Source: an uncultured Eggerthellaceae bacterium
GTDB taxonomy: Bacteria > Actinomycetota > Coriobacteriia > Coriobacteriales > Eggerthellaceae
DNA length: 64,000 nucleotides
Direction: 5' to 3'
Assembly: GCA_910588095.1 (NCBI GenBank)
Contig: CAJUQH010000004.1
Location: forward strand, 1-64,000
Of the stretch, positions 19,359 through 27,986 are shown piece by piece. How positions within the stretch are numbered: the stretch's first letter is position 1; each line of letters begins with the position of its first letter. The notes beneath the pieces are model-generated. The model was not told the origin of the DNA. It searched no databases and worked only from the letters and a program-made list of their open reading frames with translations. A program made the translations under genes and the position numbers.

Positions 19359-20531
19359 CTACTCGAAAACTATCAGCTCGTCGCGGTGGATGATGGGGCC
19401 TTCCGCCAGGTTGGCCAGGATGCGGTTGCGCGCGAACGCCTCGCGGCTCAGCCCGCAGGCCAGCTCCAGCTCGTCGCTGGCCGCCGCTACGCGCCCCCGG
19501 CCGATGACCAGGCCCGCGTCGTCCTTCACATCCACGATGTCGCCCGCCTCGAAGGAGCCTTCTACGGCGCTCACGCCTACGCACAGCAGCGAGCGACCCT
19601 GCTCCACCAAGGCGCGACGGGCGCCCTCGTCCACCACCACGGCCCCATGAGCCGCGTCGCCCAAGGCTATCCAGAGCTTGCGCGGGGTTATCTCATGGGC
19701 CGGGCCCTCCGCCTCGAAGCGCGTGCCGCAGGGGCGGCCGGCCACCACGTCCTCGACCACATGGGGCCTGCGCCCAGCGCACACCACCAGCGGTATGCCC
19801 GCCGCCATGAGCACCCGCGCCGCGCGCAGCTTGGTGACCATGCCGCCCGAGCCCACCACGGTGCCGGCGTCGCCGGCCACGGCCAGCACGCCCTCGTCGA
19901 TGGCGCGCACCAGCGGTATGAGCGCGGCATCGGGGTCCTTCGCCGGGTTGGCGTCGAACAGGCCCTCCACGTCGGACAGTATGATGACGAGCCGCGCATG
20001 CACCAGGCACGCCACCAGCGCGGCCAGGGTGTCGTTGTCGCCGAAGCGTATCTGCTCCACCGACACGGTGTCGTTCTCGTTGACCACCGGCACCACGCCC
20101 AGCTCGAGCAAGCGGCCCAGCGTGTCGCGGGCGTGCAGGTAGGCCGAGCGGTCGGCGGTGTCGCGCCGGGTGAGCAGCACGAGCGACGTGGTGATGCCGT
20201 GGGCCTCGAACGCTTGGGCATAGGCGGCCGAGAGCGCGCTCTGCCCCACCGAAGCCGCCGCCTGCAGGCTGGGCATGTCGGAGGGGCGCTCGGCCATGCC
20301 GAGCCGCTCCAAGCCGCAGGCGATGGCGGCCGAGGTCACGATGATGGGCTGGTAGCCCTGGGCCTTGATGGCGGCCACCTGGTCGGCCAACGACGCGAGG
20401 TAGCCGTAGTCGATGGAGCTTTCGGTGGTGGTGAGGGTGGACGAGCCGATCTTCACCACGACCGGGCCCAGCGAGCCCGCCGCGGCGCCCCCGCTGCCAG
20501 CCCGAGCAGCTGCTTCCACGGCGCCGCTCAT
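19359..20531 (-). CDS. proB: Glutamate 5-kinase
   Basis: First enzyme of proline synthesis, phosphorylating glutamate. The ATG at 20531 is used because it overlaps the obg stop (ATGA), giving 390 residues; a longer frame reaches into obg. The amino-acid-kinase domain starts with VVVKIGSSTL and contains NENDTV, FGDNDTLAA and GGMVTKLRAA. A C-terminal PUA domain (about residues 285-385) completes the standard architecture. ProB is normally inhibited by proline through its kinase domain. Confidence 0.95.
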   Translation of the reverse strand: MSGAVEAAARAGSGGAAAGSLGPVVVKIGSSTLTTTESSIDYGYLASLADQVAAIKAQGYQPIIVTSAAIACGLERLGMAERPSDMPSLQAAASVGQSALSAAYAQAFEAHGITTSLVLLTRRDTADRSAYLHARDTLGRLLELGVVPVVNENDTVSVEQIRFGDNDTLAALVACLVHARLVIILSDVEGLFDANPAKDPDAALIPLVRAIDEGVLAVAGDAGTVVGSGGMVTKLRAARVLMAAGIPLVVCAGRRPHVVEDVVAGRPCGTRFEAEGPAHEITPRKLWIALGDAAHGAVVVDEGARRALVEQGRSLLCVGVSAVEGSFEAGDIVDVKDDAGLVIGRGRVAAASDELELACGLSREAFARNRILANLAEGPIIHRDELIVFE

Positions 20532-21922
20532 AGGTCGAGCTCCTCGTACAGGTCGGGGTGGCCAGCCGCGCTCTCGAAGTCGAAGGCCATGCCGCAGATG
20601 CGTATCTCGTCGCCATCCACCGCGCCTGCCTTCTCCAGCGCCGTGTCGACGCCGAGCCGCTTCAAGCGATGCTGGAGGAACACGATGGCCTCCTCGTTCT
20701 CCCAGTCGGTCTGCACCACCATGCGCTCGACCTGGCCGCCGCTCACGCGGAACACGTGCGGCGCCTCTTGCTCCACCTCGAAGCGCTTGTCGCGCGCGTC
20801 GCGGCGGAACTCCCACACCTGCTCGAACTGCACCTGGCCCTCAAGCTCGGCACGGGCCGCCTCGCGCAGCTCGTGCACCTTGGTGGCCAGCGCGGCCTTG
20901 AGGCCGTCCACGCCCTGTCCGGTGAGAGCGCTCACGCGGTAGAGCTTGGGGTCGAAGGGGCTCTCGGCGAACTCGTCGCCGCCGGCCGCCGCGATGGAGT
21001 CGGCGCGCACCCGGCGCGCCAGCTCGTCGGCCACTTCCTCGGTGCCCGGCACGTCGGCCTTGTTGGCCACCACCACGCGCGGGCGATGCGCCAGCTCATC
21101 GGCGTACAGCGCCAGCTCGCGCTTGATGACCTCGTAGTCCTCCAGCGGGTCGCGCCCCTCGTAGTCGCCTGTCAGGTCGACCACCTGCACGATGAGAGCG
21201 CTGCGCTCGATGTGGCGCAGGAACTCGTGGCCCAGGCCGCGCCCCTCGTGCGCGCCCTCGATGAGGCCCGGCACGTCGGCGATGACGAAGCTCAGATCGC
21301 CCGAGGTTGCCACGCCCAGGTTGGGCACCAGCGTGGTGAAGGGGTAATCGGCTATCTTGGGACGGGCAGCGCTCATGCGCGCGATGAGCGAGCTCTTGCC
21401 CGCCGAGGGCATGCCCACCAGTGCAGCGTCGGCCATGAGCTTCATCTCCAGCTCAACCCAGCCCTCGGCGCCTGGCTCGCCCAGCTCGGCGAAGGCCGGC
21501 GCACGGCGGGTCGACGTGACGAAGTGGATGTTGCCGCGGCCGCCCATGCCGCCTGCCGCAACGGTGATGCGCTCGCCGTCGTGGGTGAGGTCGGCCAGCA
21601 ACTCGCCGACCTCCTTCGTATCCTCGAAGTACTCGCGCACCAGCGTGCCCACCGGCACGGGCAGCACCAGGTCGTCGCCGGTGGCGCCATGCATGCGGCT
21701 GCCCTTGCCGTGGGTGCCGCGCGGCGCGTTGAAGTGGTGCTTGAAGCGGTAGTCGATGAGCGACGACACGCCGGCATCGGCTTGCAGCACCACGTTGCCC
21801 CCATGGCCGCCATCGCCGCCGTCGGGGCCGCCCTTGGGCACATGGGCCTCGCGGCGGAACGACATGCAGCCTGCGCCGCCGTCGCCGCCCTTCACATGTA
21901 TGCGAACCTTGTCGATGAACAT
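20528..21922 (-). CDS. obgE: GTPase Obg/CgtA
   Basis: Essential ribosome-associated GTPase. The start MFIDKVRIHV at 21922 is the family norm; a slightly longer frame exists to 21949. This gives 464 residues: glycine-rich Obg fold (1-158), GTPase domain with G1 GMPSAGKSS, DVPG and NKAD motifs, and an OCT domain at the C-terminus. It usually follows rplU-rpmA, as here, but a strong terminator separates it from rpmA, so it is at least partly transcribed on its own. It overlaps proB. Confidence 0.95.
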   Translation of the reverse strand: MFIDKVRIHVKGGDGGAGCMSFRREAHVPKGGPDGGDGGHGGNVVLQADAGVSSLIDYRFKHHFNAPRGTHGKGSRMHGATGDDLVLPVPVGTLVREYFEDTKEVGELLADLTHDGERITVAAGGMGGRGNIHFVTSTRRAPAFAELGEPGAEGWVELEMKLMADAALVGMPSAGKSSLIARMSAARPKIADYPFTTLVPNLGVATSGDLSFVIADVPGLIEGAHEGRGLGHEFLRHIERSALIVQVVDLTGDYEGRDPLEDYEVIKRELALYADELAHRPRVVVANKADVPGTEEVADELARRVRADSIAAAGGDEFAESPFDPKLYRVSALTGQGVDGLKAALATKVHELREAARAELEGQVQFEQVWEFRRDARDKRFEVEQEAPHVFRVSGGQVERMVVQTDWENEEAIVFLQHRLKRLGVDTALEKAGAVDGDEIRICGMAFDFESAAGHPDLYEELDL

Positions 21923-21987
21923 CGGCCCGTGCGTGCCTTCCCTTTTCAATGGGCCAGCTTGGGCGCCTGCGCCCTTTCGGCCCTGCT

Positions 21988-22023
21988 CAATAAAAAAGTG
22001 CCCTTGCTAGCACAAGGACACTT
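21988..22023 (-). terminator. Intrinsic terminator after rpmA
   Basis: On the minus strand AAGTGTCCTTG pairs with CAAGGGCACTT (one G-T wobble) around a short GCTAG-type loop and is followed by TTTTATT. It lies about 55 nt past the rpmA stop and before obg, so it should end most rplU-rpmA transcripts. Confidence 0.85.
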
Positions 22024-22076
22024 ATGACGAACTGCTCAGACGTTAGGAGCGCCTTCCCGTTCGATGTACGCCGCCC

Positions 22077-22328
22077 TTAAGCCTCGGGGCGCACATGGAT
22101 GCGGCGCTTCACGCCGCGGGTGAACTCCAACGTGCCGTCGCACAGGGCGAACAGGGTGTCGTCCTTGCCGCGGCCCACGTTCTCGCCAGGGTGGAAGTGC
22201 GTACCGCGCTGGCGCACGATGATCTGGCCGGTCTTGATGCGCTCGCCGCCGAACTTCTTGACGCCCAGTCGCTGAGCGTGGGAGTCGCGGCCGTTGCGGG
22301 TGGAGCCTAAGCCCTTCTTATGTGCCAT
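22077..22328 (-). CDS. rpmA: 50S ribosomal protein L27
   Basis: An 83-residue bL27. The N-terminus AHKKGLGSTRNGRDS directly follows the initiator, so no Firmicutes-type cleavable extension is present. FGGERIKTGQIIVRQRG and HPGENVGRGKDDTLFA are diagnostic. The protein sits at the peptidyl-transferase centre. It follows rplU by 21 nt and shares its promoter. Confidence 0.97.
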   Translation of the reverse strand: MAHKKGLGSTRNGRDSHAQRLGVKKFGGERIKTGQIIVRQRGTHFHPGENVGRGKDDTLFALCDGTLEFTRGVKRRIHVRPEA

Positions 22329-22349
22329 GATGTGCCTCCTTCGCCTTCG

Positions 22350-22892
22350 CTACTCAGCAGGCTTCTCGTCGGCCTTCTTGGCCGTGGTCTTCTTCGCCGC
22401 GGGCTTCTTGGCAGCCGGCTTCTTCTCGGCGGCCTTGGCCTCGGTCTTCTTGGCAGCGGGCTTCTTGGCCGCTTCCTTCTTCTCAGCCGGCTTCTCAGCC
22501 TTGGCCGCGGTCTTCTTCTCGGCAGCCTCGGCCGGCTTCTCGTCGGCCTTCTTGGCGGCAGCCTTCTTCGGCGCAGCGGCCTTCTCGGAGCCCACCGCAT
22601 CGATATGCACGCGCATCAGCTGCTGGCGATGGCCGCGCAGCTTCTTGTAGTTCTTGCGCTTCTTGAACTTGAACACCAGCTGCTTCTCGCCCTTGTAGTG
22701 CTCGAGCACGGTGGCCAGCACCTTGGTAGCAGCGGCCTTGGCCGGATCGGCCTCCACCTTCTCGCCGTCGACCACGCAGATGGCCGGCAGCTCGACGGTC
22801 GAGCCCGGCTCCGCATCCATCTTCTCGATGCAGATCTTATCCCCTGGGGCGACCTTGTACTGCTTGCCGCCCGTCTTAACGATTGCGTACAT
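22350..22892 (-). CDS. rplU: 50S ribosomal protein L21 with long Lys/Ala-rich tail
   Basis: A 180-residue protein: residues 1-100 are ordinary bL21 (MYAIVKTGGKQYKV start; KFKKRKNYKKLRGHRQ near 75-90). Residues 101-180 are a low-complexity tail of repeated AAKKPA, AEKK and ADEKPAE units resembling the C-terminal tails of actinobacterial histone-like proteins. Standard L21 is about 103 residues. The tail is strongly basic with interspersed glutamates and is likely disordered; it could contact rRNA or nucleic acid on the ribosome surface. The gene has a GGAG site and a promoter immediately upstream. Confidence 0.95.
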   Translation of the reverse strand: MYAIVKTGGKQYKVAPGDKICIEKMDAEPGSTVELPAICVVDGEKVEADPAKAAATKVLATVLEHYKGEKQLVFKFKKRKNYKKLRGHRQQLMRVHIDAVGSEKAAAPKKAAAKKADEKPAEAAEKKTAAKAEKPAEKKEAAKKPAAKKTEAKAAEKKPAAKKPAAKKTTAKKADEKPAE

Positions 22893-22929
22893 GAATGCTT
22901 CTCCTTGTTATGATTAAACGCAAGGCAAT

Positions 22930-22958
22930 ATCTTACCAGCGCCCCTGGGGCGCGTCAA
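22930..22958 (-). promoter_or_regulatory. Promoter of rplU-rpmA with a palindrome in its spacer
   Basis: Minus strand: TTGACG (22958-22953), 17-nt spacer, TAAGAT (22935-22930). The spacer contains a perfect 7-bp inverted repeat, GCGCCCC-A-GGGGCGC (22939-22953). It could be an operator, or serve as part of a polA-side hairpin in transcripts from the other direction; which is not clear. Confidence 0.7.
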
Positions 22959-22966
22959 CACAAAAA

Positions 22967-25591
22967 TCAGTGAGCTTCCGCCCAATCCTTCCCCGCCGTC
23001 ACGTCCACCAGAAGCGGCACCTTCAGCTCCACGACGCCCTCCATGGCCTCGCGCACCATGGCGCTCAAGCCCTCCACCTCGTCGGGCGGCGCCGAGAAGT
23101 CGAGCTCGTCGTGCACCTGCAGCATGAGCTCGGCCGCGAAGCCGCCGGATTGCAGGCGGTCCATCACCTCGCGCATGGCCAGCTTGATGATGTCGGCCGC
23201 GCTGCCCTGCATGGGGTGGTTCATGGCCGTGCGCTCGCCGAAGCTGCGCTGGTTGCGGTTCTTCACGCGCAGCTCGGGTATGTAGCGCCGGCGGCCGAAC
23301 ATGGTCTCGGCGTAGCCCTTCTCGCGCGCCTGCTCCACCACCTCGTCCAGGTAACGGCGCACGCCCGGGTAGGCGTCGAAGTAGCGGTCGATGATGGCCT
23401 GGGCCTCGTCCACCGCTATGTCGAGGGTCTGGGCCAGGCCGAACGCCTGCTGGCCGTAGACGATGCCGAAGTTCACGGCCTTGGCGTGGGTGCGCAGCTC
23501 GGGCGTCACCTCGTCGAGCGGCACGCCGTGGATGCGCGCGGCGGTGGCGGCGTGGAAGTCGGCGCCGGAGTTGAACGCCTCGATGAGCCCCTCGTCGCCG
23601 GAAAGGTGCGCCAGCAGGCGCAGCTCTATCTGCGAGTAGTCGGCCGACACGAACAGCTGCTCGGGCGCCAGCGGCAGGAAGCACGCGCGTATGTTGCGGC
23701 CGAACTCGCTGCGCACGGGGATGTTCTGCAGGTTGGGGTTCGACGACGACAGGCGTCCGGTAGTGGTCACCGTCTGGTGGAACTGCGTGTGCAGGCGTCC
23801 GTCGGCCAGGCGCAGGGGCGGCAGCGCATCGATGTAGGTGCTCTTTATCTTGGTGAGCTCGCGGTAATGCAGTACCAGCTCGGGCAGCTCGTGCTCCTTC
23901 GCCAGCTCCTTCAGGGTGGTGGCATTGGTGGAGTAGCCCGTGAGGATCTTCTTCTTGGGCTTGAGCCCCAGCACCTCGAACAGGATGCGCTGCATCTGCT
24001 TGGGCGAGTCGATGTTGAACTCCTCGCCCGCCAGCTCGTAGATGCGCGCGGCCAGCTCGTCGATGTCGGCCTGGGTCTCCTTGCCTATCTGAGCCAGGCG
24101 CTCGCAGTCGATGCGCGCGCCCACGCGCTCCATCGAGGCCAGCACCGGCACGAGCGGCAGGTCGATGTCGTCGTAGACCCCCGCCGCGCCCTCCTTGGGC
24201 AGCGCCTCGGCCAGGGCCGGAGCCAGCACACGGGCGGCCACGGCATCGGCCACCGCCGGGTCGAGGTCGGCGGGCACGTCGGGCAACATGCCGCCCAGGT
24301 ACTCCTCGGCCAGGCTCTCGTAGGTGTAGCTCTGCATGGAGGACTTCAGCACGTAGGCGGCCAGGGCCAGGTCGAAGCCATCGGACTTGGCCAGCGTGGC
24401 GTAGGGCACCTCGGTCGGCTTCAGCGTGTCGACCGGGCAGAGCAGATGCATGGCCAGCTTGACGTCCAGGGCGGCGAAGCGCCCCTCCTCGACGATGCGC
24501 GCGAACGCCGCCAGCGCCTCGCCGTCGGTCAGCAGCGCCGTGCCCGCTTCCGTGGAGAAGGCCCCCACGGTGGTGGCGAACAGCTGGTCCTCGTCGCGGG
24601 TATGAAAGCCGATGCCGATGCGCTCGCCCGCGGCCAGGGCGTCGTCGATGAGCGCCTGGGCCTCGGCCCCTTCCCTGACCAGGCCGTAGTCGTCCAGCAC
24701 CAGCAGGTGCCCCTGCTCGGCCCCCGCCATGGCCAGCACGCGCTTCAGGGCGCTGGCCAGCGAGTAGCGGCCGAACACGGCTTCCACCTGGTCTTGGTCG
24801 AAGTCGGGGAAGCTGGCTGCCTCCAGGTCGATGTCGAAGTCGAGGTCGCGCACGATGGTGGCGATGCGGCGGCTCAAGAAGGCAAGGTCCTTGTTCTCGG
24901 CCAGGTTCTGGCCCACCTTGCCGCGCACCTCGTCCACATGGTCGTAGATGCCCTCCAGCGAGCCGAAGCGCTGCAGCAGCTCCGAGGCGCGCTTGGGGCC
25001 CACGCCGGGCACGCCGGGGATGTTGTCGGAGGTGTCGCCCATGAGCCCCAGGTAGTCGGGGAACTGCTCGGGGGTCACGCCGTAGCGCTCGGCCACCTCG
25101 CGCGGGCCCGATATGGTCACGTCGGTTATACCGCGCTTGGTGGTGACGATGCTGGTCAGCGGCGTTGCCAGCTGGCAGGCGTCCTTGTCGCCGGTGACGA
25201 GCAGCGTCTCGTAGCCCAGGGCCTCGTCCCGGGCGGCGATGGTGCCCAGGATGTCGTCGCCTTCCCAGCCCTTCACCTTGATGACCGGTATGTTGAGCGC
25301 GTCCAGCAGCTCCTCGATGATGGGGAACTGGCTGCGCAGCTCGGCGTCCATGGGCGGGCGCTGGGCCTTGTACTGCTCGAGCTCCTCGATGCGGAACTGG
25401 GGCTTGCCCGCGTCGAAGGCGCACACCACGGCGTCGGGCTCGGCGTCTTCGATGAACTTCAGCAGCATCTGCATGAAGCCGAACACGGCGTTGGTGGGCG
25501 TGCCGTCGGGGGCGGCCATGGATGCGGGGATGGCGTGGTAGGCGCGGTGCATGAGCGAGTTGCCGTCGATGACGGCCACCTTCTTGGGCAT
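22967..25591 (-). CDS. polA: DNA polymerase I, without recognisable proofreading site
   Basis: Family A polymerase. The start MPKKVAVIDG at 25591 has AAGGAA upstream; an in-frame ATG at 25624 would add 11 residues and lies 7 nt after a TAGAAT -10, so a leaderless longer form is possible. The 874-residue protein has a 5' nuclease domain (1-290; MGDTSDNIPGVPGVG), a middle domain lacking the ExoI DxE residues, and a polymerase domain (about 480-874) with DYSQIELR, the YGQQ-containing O-helix region and the VHDE motif. It should therefore act in repair and Okazaki processing without 3'-5' editing, as in many actinobacteria and Bacillus. Confidence 0.95.
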   Translation of the reverse strand: MPKKVAVIDGNSLMHRAYHAIPASMAAPDGTPTNAVFGFMQMLLKFIEDAEPDAVVCAFDAGKPQFRIEELEQYKAQRPPMDAELRSQFPIIEELLDALNIPVIKVKGWEGDDILGTIAARDEALGYETLLVTGDKDACQLATPLTSIVTTKRGITDVTISGPREVAERYGVTPEQFPDYLGLMGDTSDNIPGVPGVGPKRASELLQRFGSLEGIYDHVDEVRGKVGQNLAENKDLAFLSRRIATIVRDLDFDIDLEAASFPDFDQDQVEAVFGRYSLASALKRVLAMAGAEQGHLLVLDDYGLVREGAEAQALIDDALAAGERIGIGFHTRDEDQLFATTVGAFSTEAGTALLTDGEALAAFARIVEEGRFAALDVKLAMHLLCPVDTLKPTEVPYATLAKSDGFDLALAAYVLKSSMQSYTYESLAEEYLGGMLPDVPADLDPAVADAVAARVLAPALAEALPKEGAAGVYDDIDLPLVPVLASMERVGARIDCERLAQIGKETQADIDELAARIYELAGEEFNIDSPKQMQRILFEVLGLKPKKKILTGYSTNATTLKELAKEHELPELVLHYRELTKIKSTYIDALPPLRLADGRLHTQFHQTVTTTGRLSSSNPNLQNIPVRSEFGRNIRACFLPLAPEQLFVSADYSQIELRLLAHLSGDEGLIEAFNSGADFHAATAARIHGVPLDEVTPELRTHAKAVNFGIVYGQQAFGLAQTLDIAVDEAQAIIDRYFDAYPGVRRYLDEVVEQAREKGYAETMFGRRRYIPELRVKNRNQRSFGERTAMNHPMQGSAADIIKLAMREVMDRLQSGGFAAELMLQVHDELDFSAPPDEVEGLSAMVREAMEGVVELKVPLLVDVTAGKDWAEAH

Positions 25592-25631
25592 GGGGGTTCC
25601 TTCGCGAGAATGGGTTCGGGTCATGCCTTGC

Positions 25632-25637
25632 ATTCTA
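25632..25637 (-). promoter_or_regulatory. TAGAAT -10 element placed for a leaderless polA transcript
   Basis: The hexamer ends 7 nt before the in-frame ATG at 25624, the usual distance from a -10 to the transcription start. No good -35 is seen. Compare the same arrangement at truA, priA and the LuxR gene. Confidence 0.4.
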
Positions 25638-25716
25638 CCCCGAACCCGCGCCGGGGAGAACGCGCGGGCGGGCGAAGGCATCGAAACAGCGGAAGCCCCG
25701 GCCGCCAGGCTGCTGC

Positions 25717-25747
25717 GGGAAGGCCGCGGGCGCGGCCGCAGCTTCCC
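25717..25747 (-). terminator. GC-rich hairpin after the GlnR-like gene
   Basis: GGGAAG and GGCCGC on one arm pair with GCGGCC and CTTCCC on the other, 10 nt past the regulator stop on the minus strand. No T-run follows, so it is a likely but weak or factor-assisted terminator of the glnA operon. Confidence 0.5.
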
Positions 25748-25757
25748 GAGCCCAGGG

Positions 25758-26432
25758 CTAGCTGTTCCAGAGATACCCCACGCCGCGCACCGTTTCCAGG
25801 CGCTGCGCCAGCTCGGGGCCCAGCTTGGCGCGCACGCGGCGCACGTGCACGTCCACCGTGCGGCTGCCGCCGTAGTAGTCGAAGCCCCACACGCGCCGCA
25901 GCAGCGCGTCGCGCGAGTAGGTGCGCCCCGGGTGCGTGGCCAGGAAGGCCAGCAGCGCGTACTCGAGGTACGTGAGGTCCAGCGGCTCGCCCGCCACCTT
26001 CACCTGGTAGGTGGCCAGGTTGATGGTCATGTTGTCGATGGTGATGAAGTCGGTGGCGCTGGCCTCGTTGCCGGGCCACAGCAGCTGGCGGATGCGCGCG
26101 GCGCACTCGTCAGCGCAGGCGCCTGCCATCACGAAGTCGGCCTTCACCTGCACGGGCAGCCGCAGCTCGGCCAGCAGCCCCTGGTCAACCACCACGAGCA
26201 TGGCCGCCGAGCCTTCCTCGGCCAGGGCCGCCTCGACCGTGGCCACGTTGGCCAGCGCGTCGCTTTGCGCCTCGTAGATGACCAGGTCGCAGCTGGGGTG
26301 CGTGGCCAGTAGGTTCTTGAACTGCAAGCTGGACCCCGCTGCCACGTCCACGTCGAACCCGGCCAGCACCTGCTGGAACTTGTGGGCGTTGTCCAGGCTG
26401 TCCGCTATGAATATGACCTGCTTGCGCTGCAT
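25758..26432 (-). CDS. GlnR-like orphan response regulator (OmpR-type winged helix)
   Basis: The ATG at 26432 overlaps the glnA stop (ATGA), giving 224 residues; a longer frame lies inside glnA. An atypical receiver domain (1-105) has CDLVIYEAQ where the phospho-acceptor aspartate should be, so that position is Glu54. The C-terminal domain (about 125-222) is a clear OmpR/PhoB winged helix (RTVDVHVRRVRAKLG, ETVRGVGYLW). No histidine kinase is adjacent. An orphan OmpR regulator lacking a normal phosphorylation site matches actinobacterial GlnR, the nitrogen regulator. Translational coupling to glnA and a GlnR-box-like sequence in the glnA promoter support that reading, which remains an inference. 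Confidence 0.75.
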   Translation of the reverse strand: MQRKQVIFIADSLDNAHKFQQVLAGFDVDVAAGSSLQFKNLLATHPSCDLVIYEAQSDALANVATVEAALAEEGSAAMLVVVDQGLLAELRLPVQVKADFVMAGACADECAARIRQLLWPGNEASATDFITIDNMTINLATYQVKVAGEPLDLTYLEYALLAFLATHPGRTYSRDALLRRVWGFDYYGGSRTVDVHVRRVRAKLGPELAQRLETVRGVGYLWNS

Positions 26433-27775
26433 CAGAGCACCGCCAAGCAGCAATCGAGCTCCCATTCGGTCACGATGCGCTGGTACTCGTTCCATTCAGC
26501 GCGCTTGGCGCGCACCAGGTAGCCATGGATGTGCTCGCCCAGGGTCTCGCGCATGAGGTCGCTCTTGGCGAACAGCTCCACCGCCTCGCCCAGCGTGTCG
26601 GGCAGCGTGCCCACGCCCCGGTCGCGCAGCTCTTGGCGGCTCAGCTTGAACAGGTCGCACGTCTCGGTGGGGGGCGGCAGTTCCAGCTCGTCCTCGATGC
26701 CGCGCAGGCCCGCGGCCAGCATCACGGCGAAGGCCAGGTAGGGGTTGGCCGCTGGGTCGGGGTTGCGCAGCTCCACGCGGCAGGCCTCGGGGCTATGGGG
26801 CCGGTAGCCGGGCACCCGCACGAGCGCGGCGCGGTTGTGCTTGGCCCAGCTGAGGTACGTGGGCGCCTCGGTGCCGCTGGCCAGGCGCTTGTAGGAGTTC
26901 ACGTACTGATTGGTGACCAGGCAGAACTCCGGCGCATATTTCAACAGGCCGGCTATGTAGCGCTTCGCCACCTTCGACAGGTTGTAGCCCGAGGGGTCGC
27001 TCTCGTCGAAGAAGGCGTTGCGGCCCTGCTCGTCGCACAGGCTCTGGTGCACGTGCATGCCCGAGCCCGACTCGCCAGCCAGGGGCTTCGGCATGAACGA
27101 CGCGTACACGCCGTGCTTCATGGCTATCTCTTTCACCACCAGCTTGTAGGTCATCACCGCGTCAGCCATGGAGAGCGCGTCGGCGTAGCGCAGGTCTATC
27201 TCGTGCTGCGACGGCGCGAACTCATGGTGCGAGTACTCCACCGGTATGCCCATCTTCTCCAGGGTGAGCACCGTGTCGCGGCGCAGGTCGCTCGCGTAGT
27301 CGAGCGAGGTGAGGTCGAAGTAGCTGCCACGGTCGAGCACCTCGGTGCCGTTGGCATCCTTGAAGTAGAAGAACTCGAGCTCAGGCCCCACGTTGAACAG
27401 GTAGCCGCGGTCGGCCGCCTTCTGCACCACGCGCGCCAGCACATGGCGCGGGTCGCCTTCGAAGGGGCTGCCGTCGGGCATCTTGATGCTGCAGAACATG
27501 CGCGCCACAGCGTTGGATTCGGGGCGCCAGGGCAGCACCTGGAACGTGGACGGGTCGGGGTAGGCCAGCATGTCGGATTCCTGCGACTCCGAGAAGCCCT
27601 CGATGCAGCTGCCGTCGAAGCCCATGCCGTCGGCAAAGGCGTTCTCGATCTCGCCGGGCACCACCGCGAACGACTTCATGTTGCCCAGCACGTCGGTGAA
27701 CCAGAAGCGCACGAAATGCACGTCGCGACCCTTGATGGTCTTGAGGACGAAGTCTTGCTCGGGGTTTTCTATCAC
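26432..27775 (-). CDS. glnA: Glutamine synthetase, type I
   Basis: Ammonia-assimilating enzyme. A GTG start at 27775 (VIENPEQDFV...) is chosen because AAGGAG lies 6 nt upstream; the longer frame to 27850 would start upstream of the -10. This gives 447 residues, the GSI-alpha size. Metal and ammonium site motifs are present: GMGFDGSCIEGF, GPELEFFYF, HHEFAPSQHEID, GSGMHVHQSL and RVELRNPDPAANPYLAFA. No adenylylation tyrosine loop typical of GSI-beta is evident, so control is probably transcriptional or by feedback. It is followed directly by the GlnR-like regulator. Confidence 0.94.
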   Translation of the reverse strand: MIENPEQDFVLKTIKGRDVHFVRFWFTDVLGNMKSFAVVPGEIENAFADGMGFDGSCIEGFSESQESDMLAYPDPSTFQVLPWRPESNAVARMFCSIKMPDGSPFEGDPRHVLARVVQKAADRGYLFNVGPELEFFYFKDANGTEVLDRGSYFDLTSLDYASDLRRDTVLTLEKMGIPVEYSHHEFAPSQHEIDLRYADALSMADAVMTYKLVVKEIAMKHGVYASFMPKPLAGESGSGMHVHQSLCDEQGRNAFFDESDPSGYNLSKVAKRYIAGLLKYAPEFCLVTNQYVNSYKRLASGTEAPTYLSWAKHNRAALVRVPGYRPHSPEACRVELRNPDPAANPYLAFAVMLAAGLRGIEDELELPPPTETCDLFKLSRQELRDRGVGTLPDTLGEAVELFAKSDLMRETLGEHIHGYLVRAKRAEWNEYQRIVTEWELDCCLAVL

Positions 27776-27833
27776 GCTGGGCTCCTTGGGTCGGCGGCCG
27801 CTGCGCGCCACGGCTCGCGGTTCGGAAGGTTCC

Positions 27834-27866
27834 ATTATAGCGCTCCGCATGTTTCGTCTACATTAC
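27834..27866 (-). promoter_or_regulatory. glnA promoter with GlnR-box-like site
   Basis: Minus strand -10 is TATAAT (27839-27834), with a weak -35 TGTAGA (27862-27857) at 17 nt. Overlapping the -35 is GTAAT-N6-GAAAC (27866-27851), which matches the actinobacterial GlnR half-box pattern gTnAc-N6-GaAAc. A weak -35 covered by the site is compatible with regulation by the downstream GlnR-like protein. Confidence 0.55.
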
Positions 27867-27872
27867 GGCGGG

Positions 27873-27894
27873 GAAAGAAGAGCGCCCAGGGCGC
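27873..27894 (-). terminator. Hairpin with pyrimidine tract after rpmE
   Basis: Minus strand GCGCCC-T-GGGCGC (27894-27882) followed by TCTTCTTTC. It lies about 90 nt beyond the rpmE stop and upstream of the glnA promoter, so it probably ends the rpmE transcript. Confidence 0.6.
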
Positions 27895-27986
27895 GGGGCC
27901 CCGGGCGGCTCGTTCAGCACGGTTCGGTGCGGTCGGCGGCAGGTCGGCTGGCCTGCCAGCGCCTGCGCCGCTGGAACAGCGGGCTG

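Noticed and set aside
17388..20942. A 1184-codon plus-strand open frame
   Set aside because: Shadow of nadD, proA and proB on the minus strand, with the same composition artefact.
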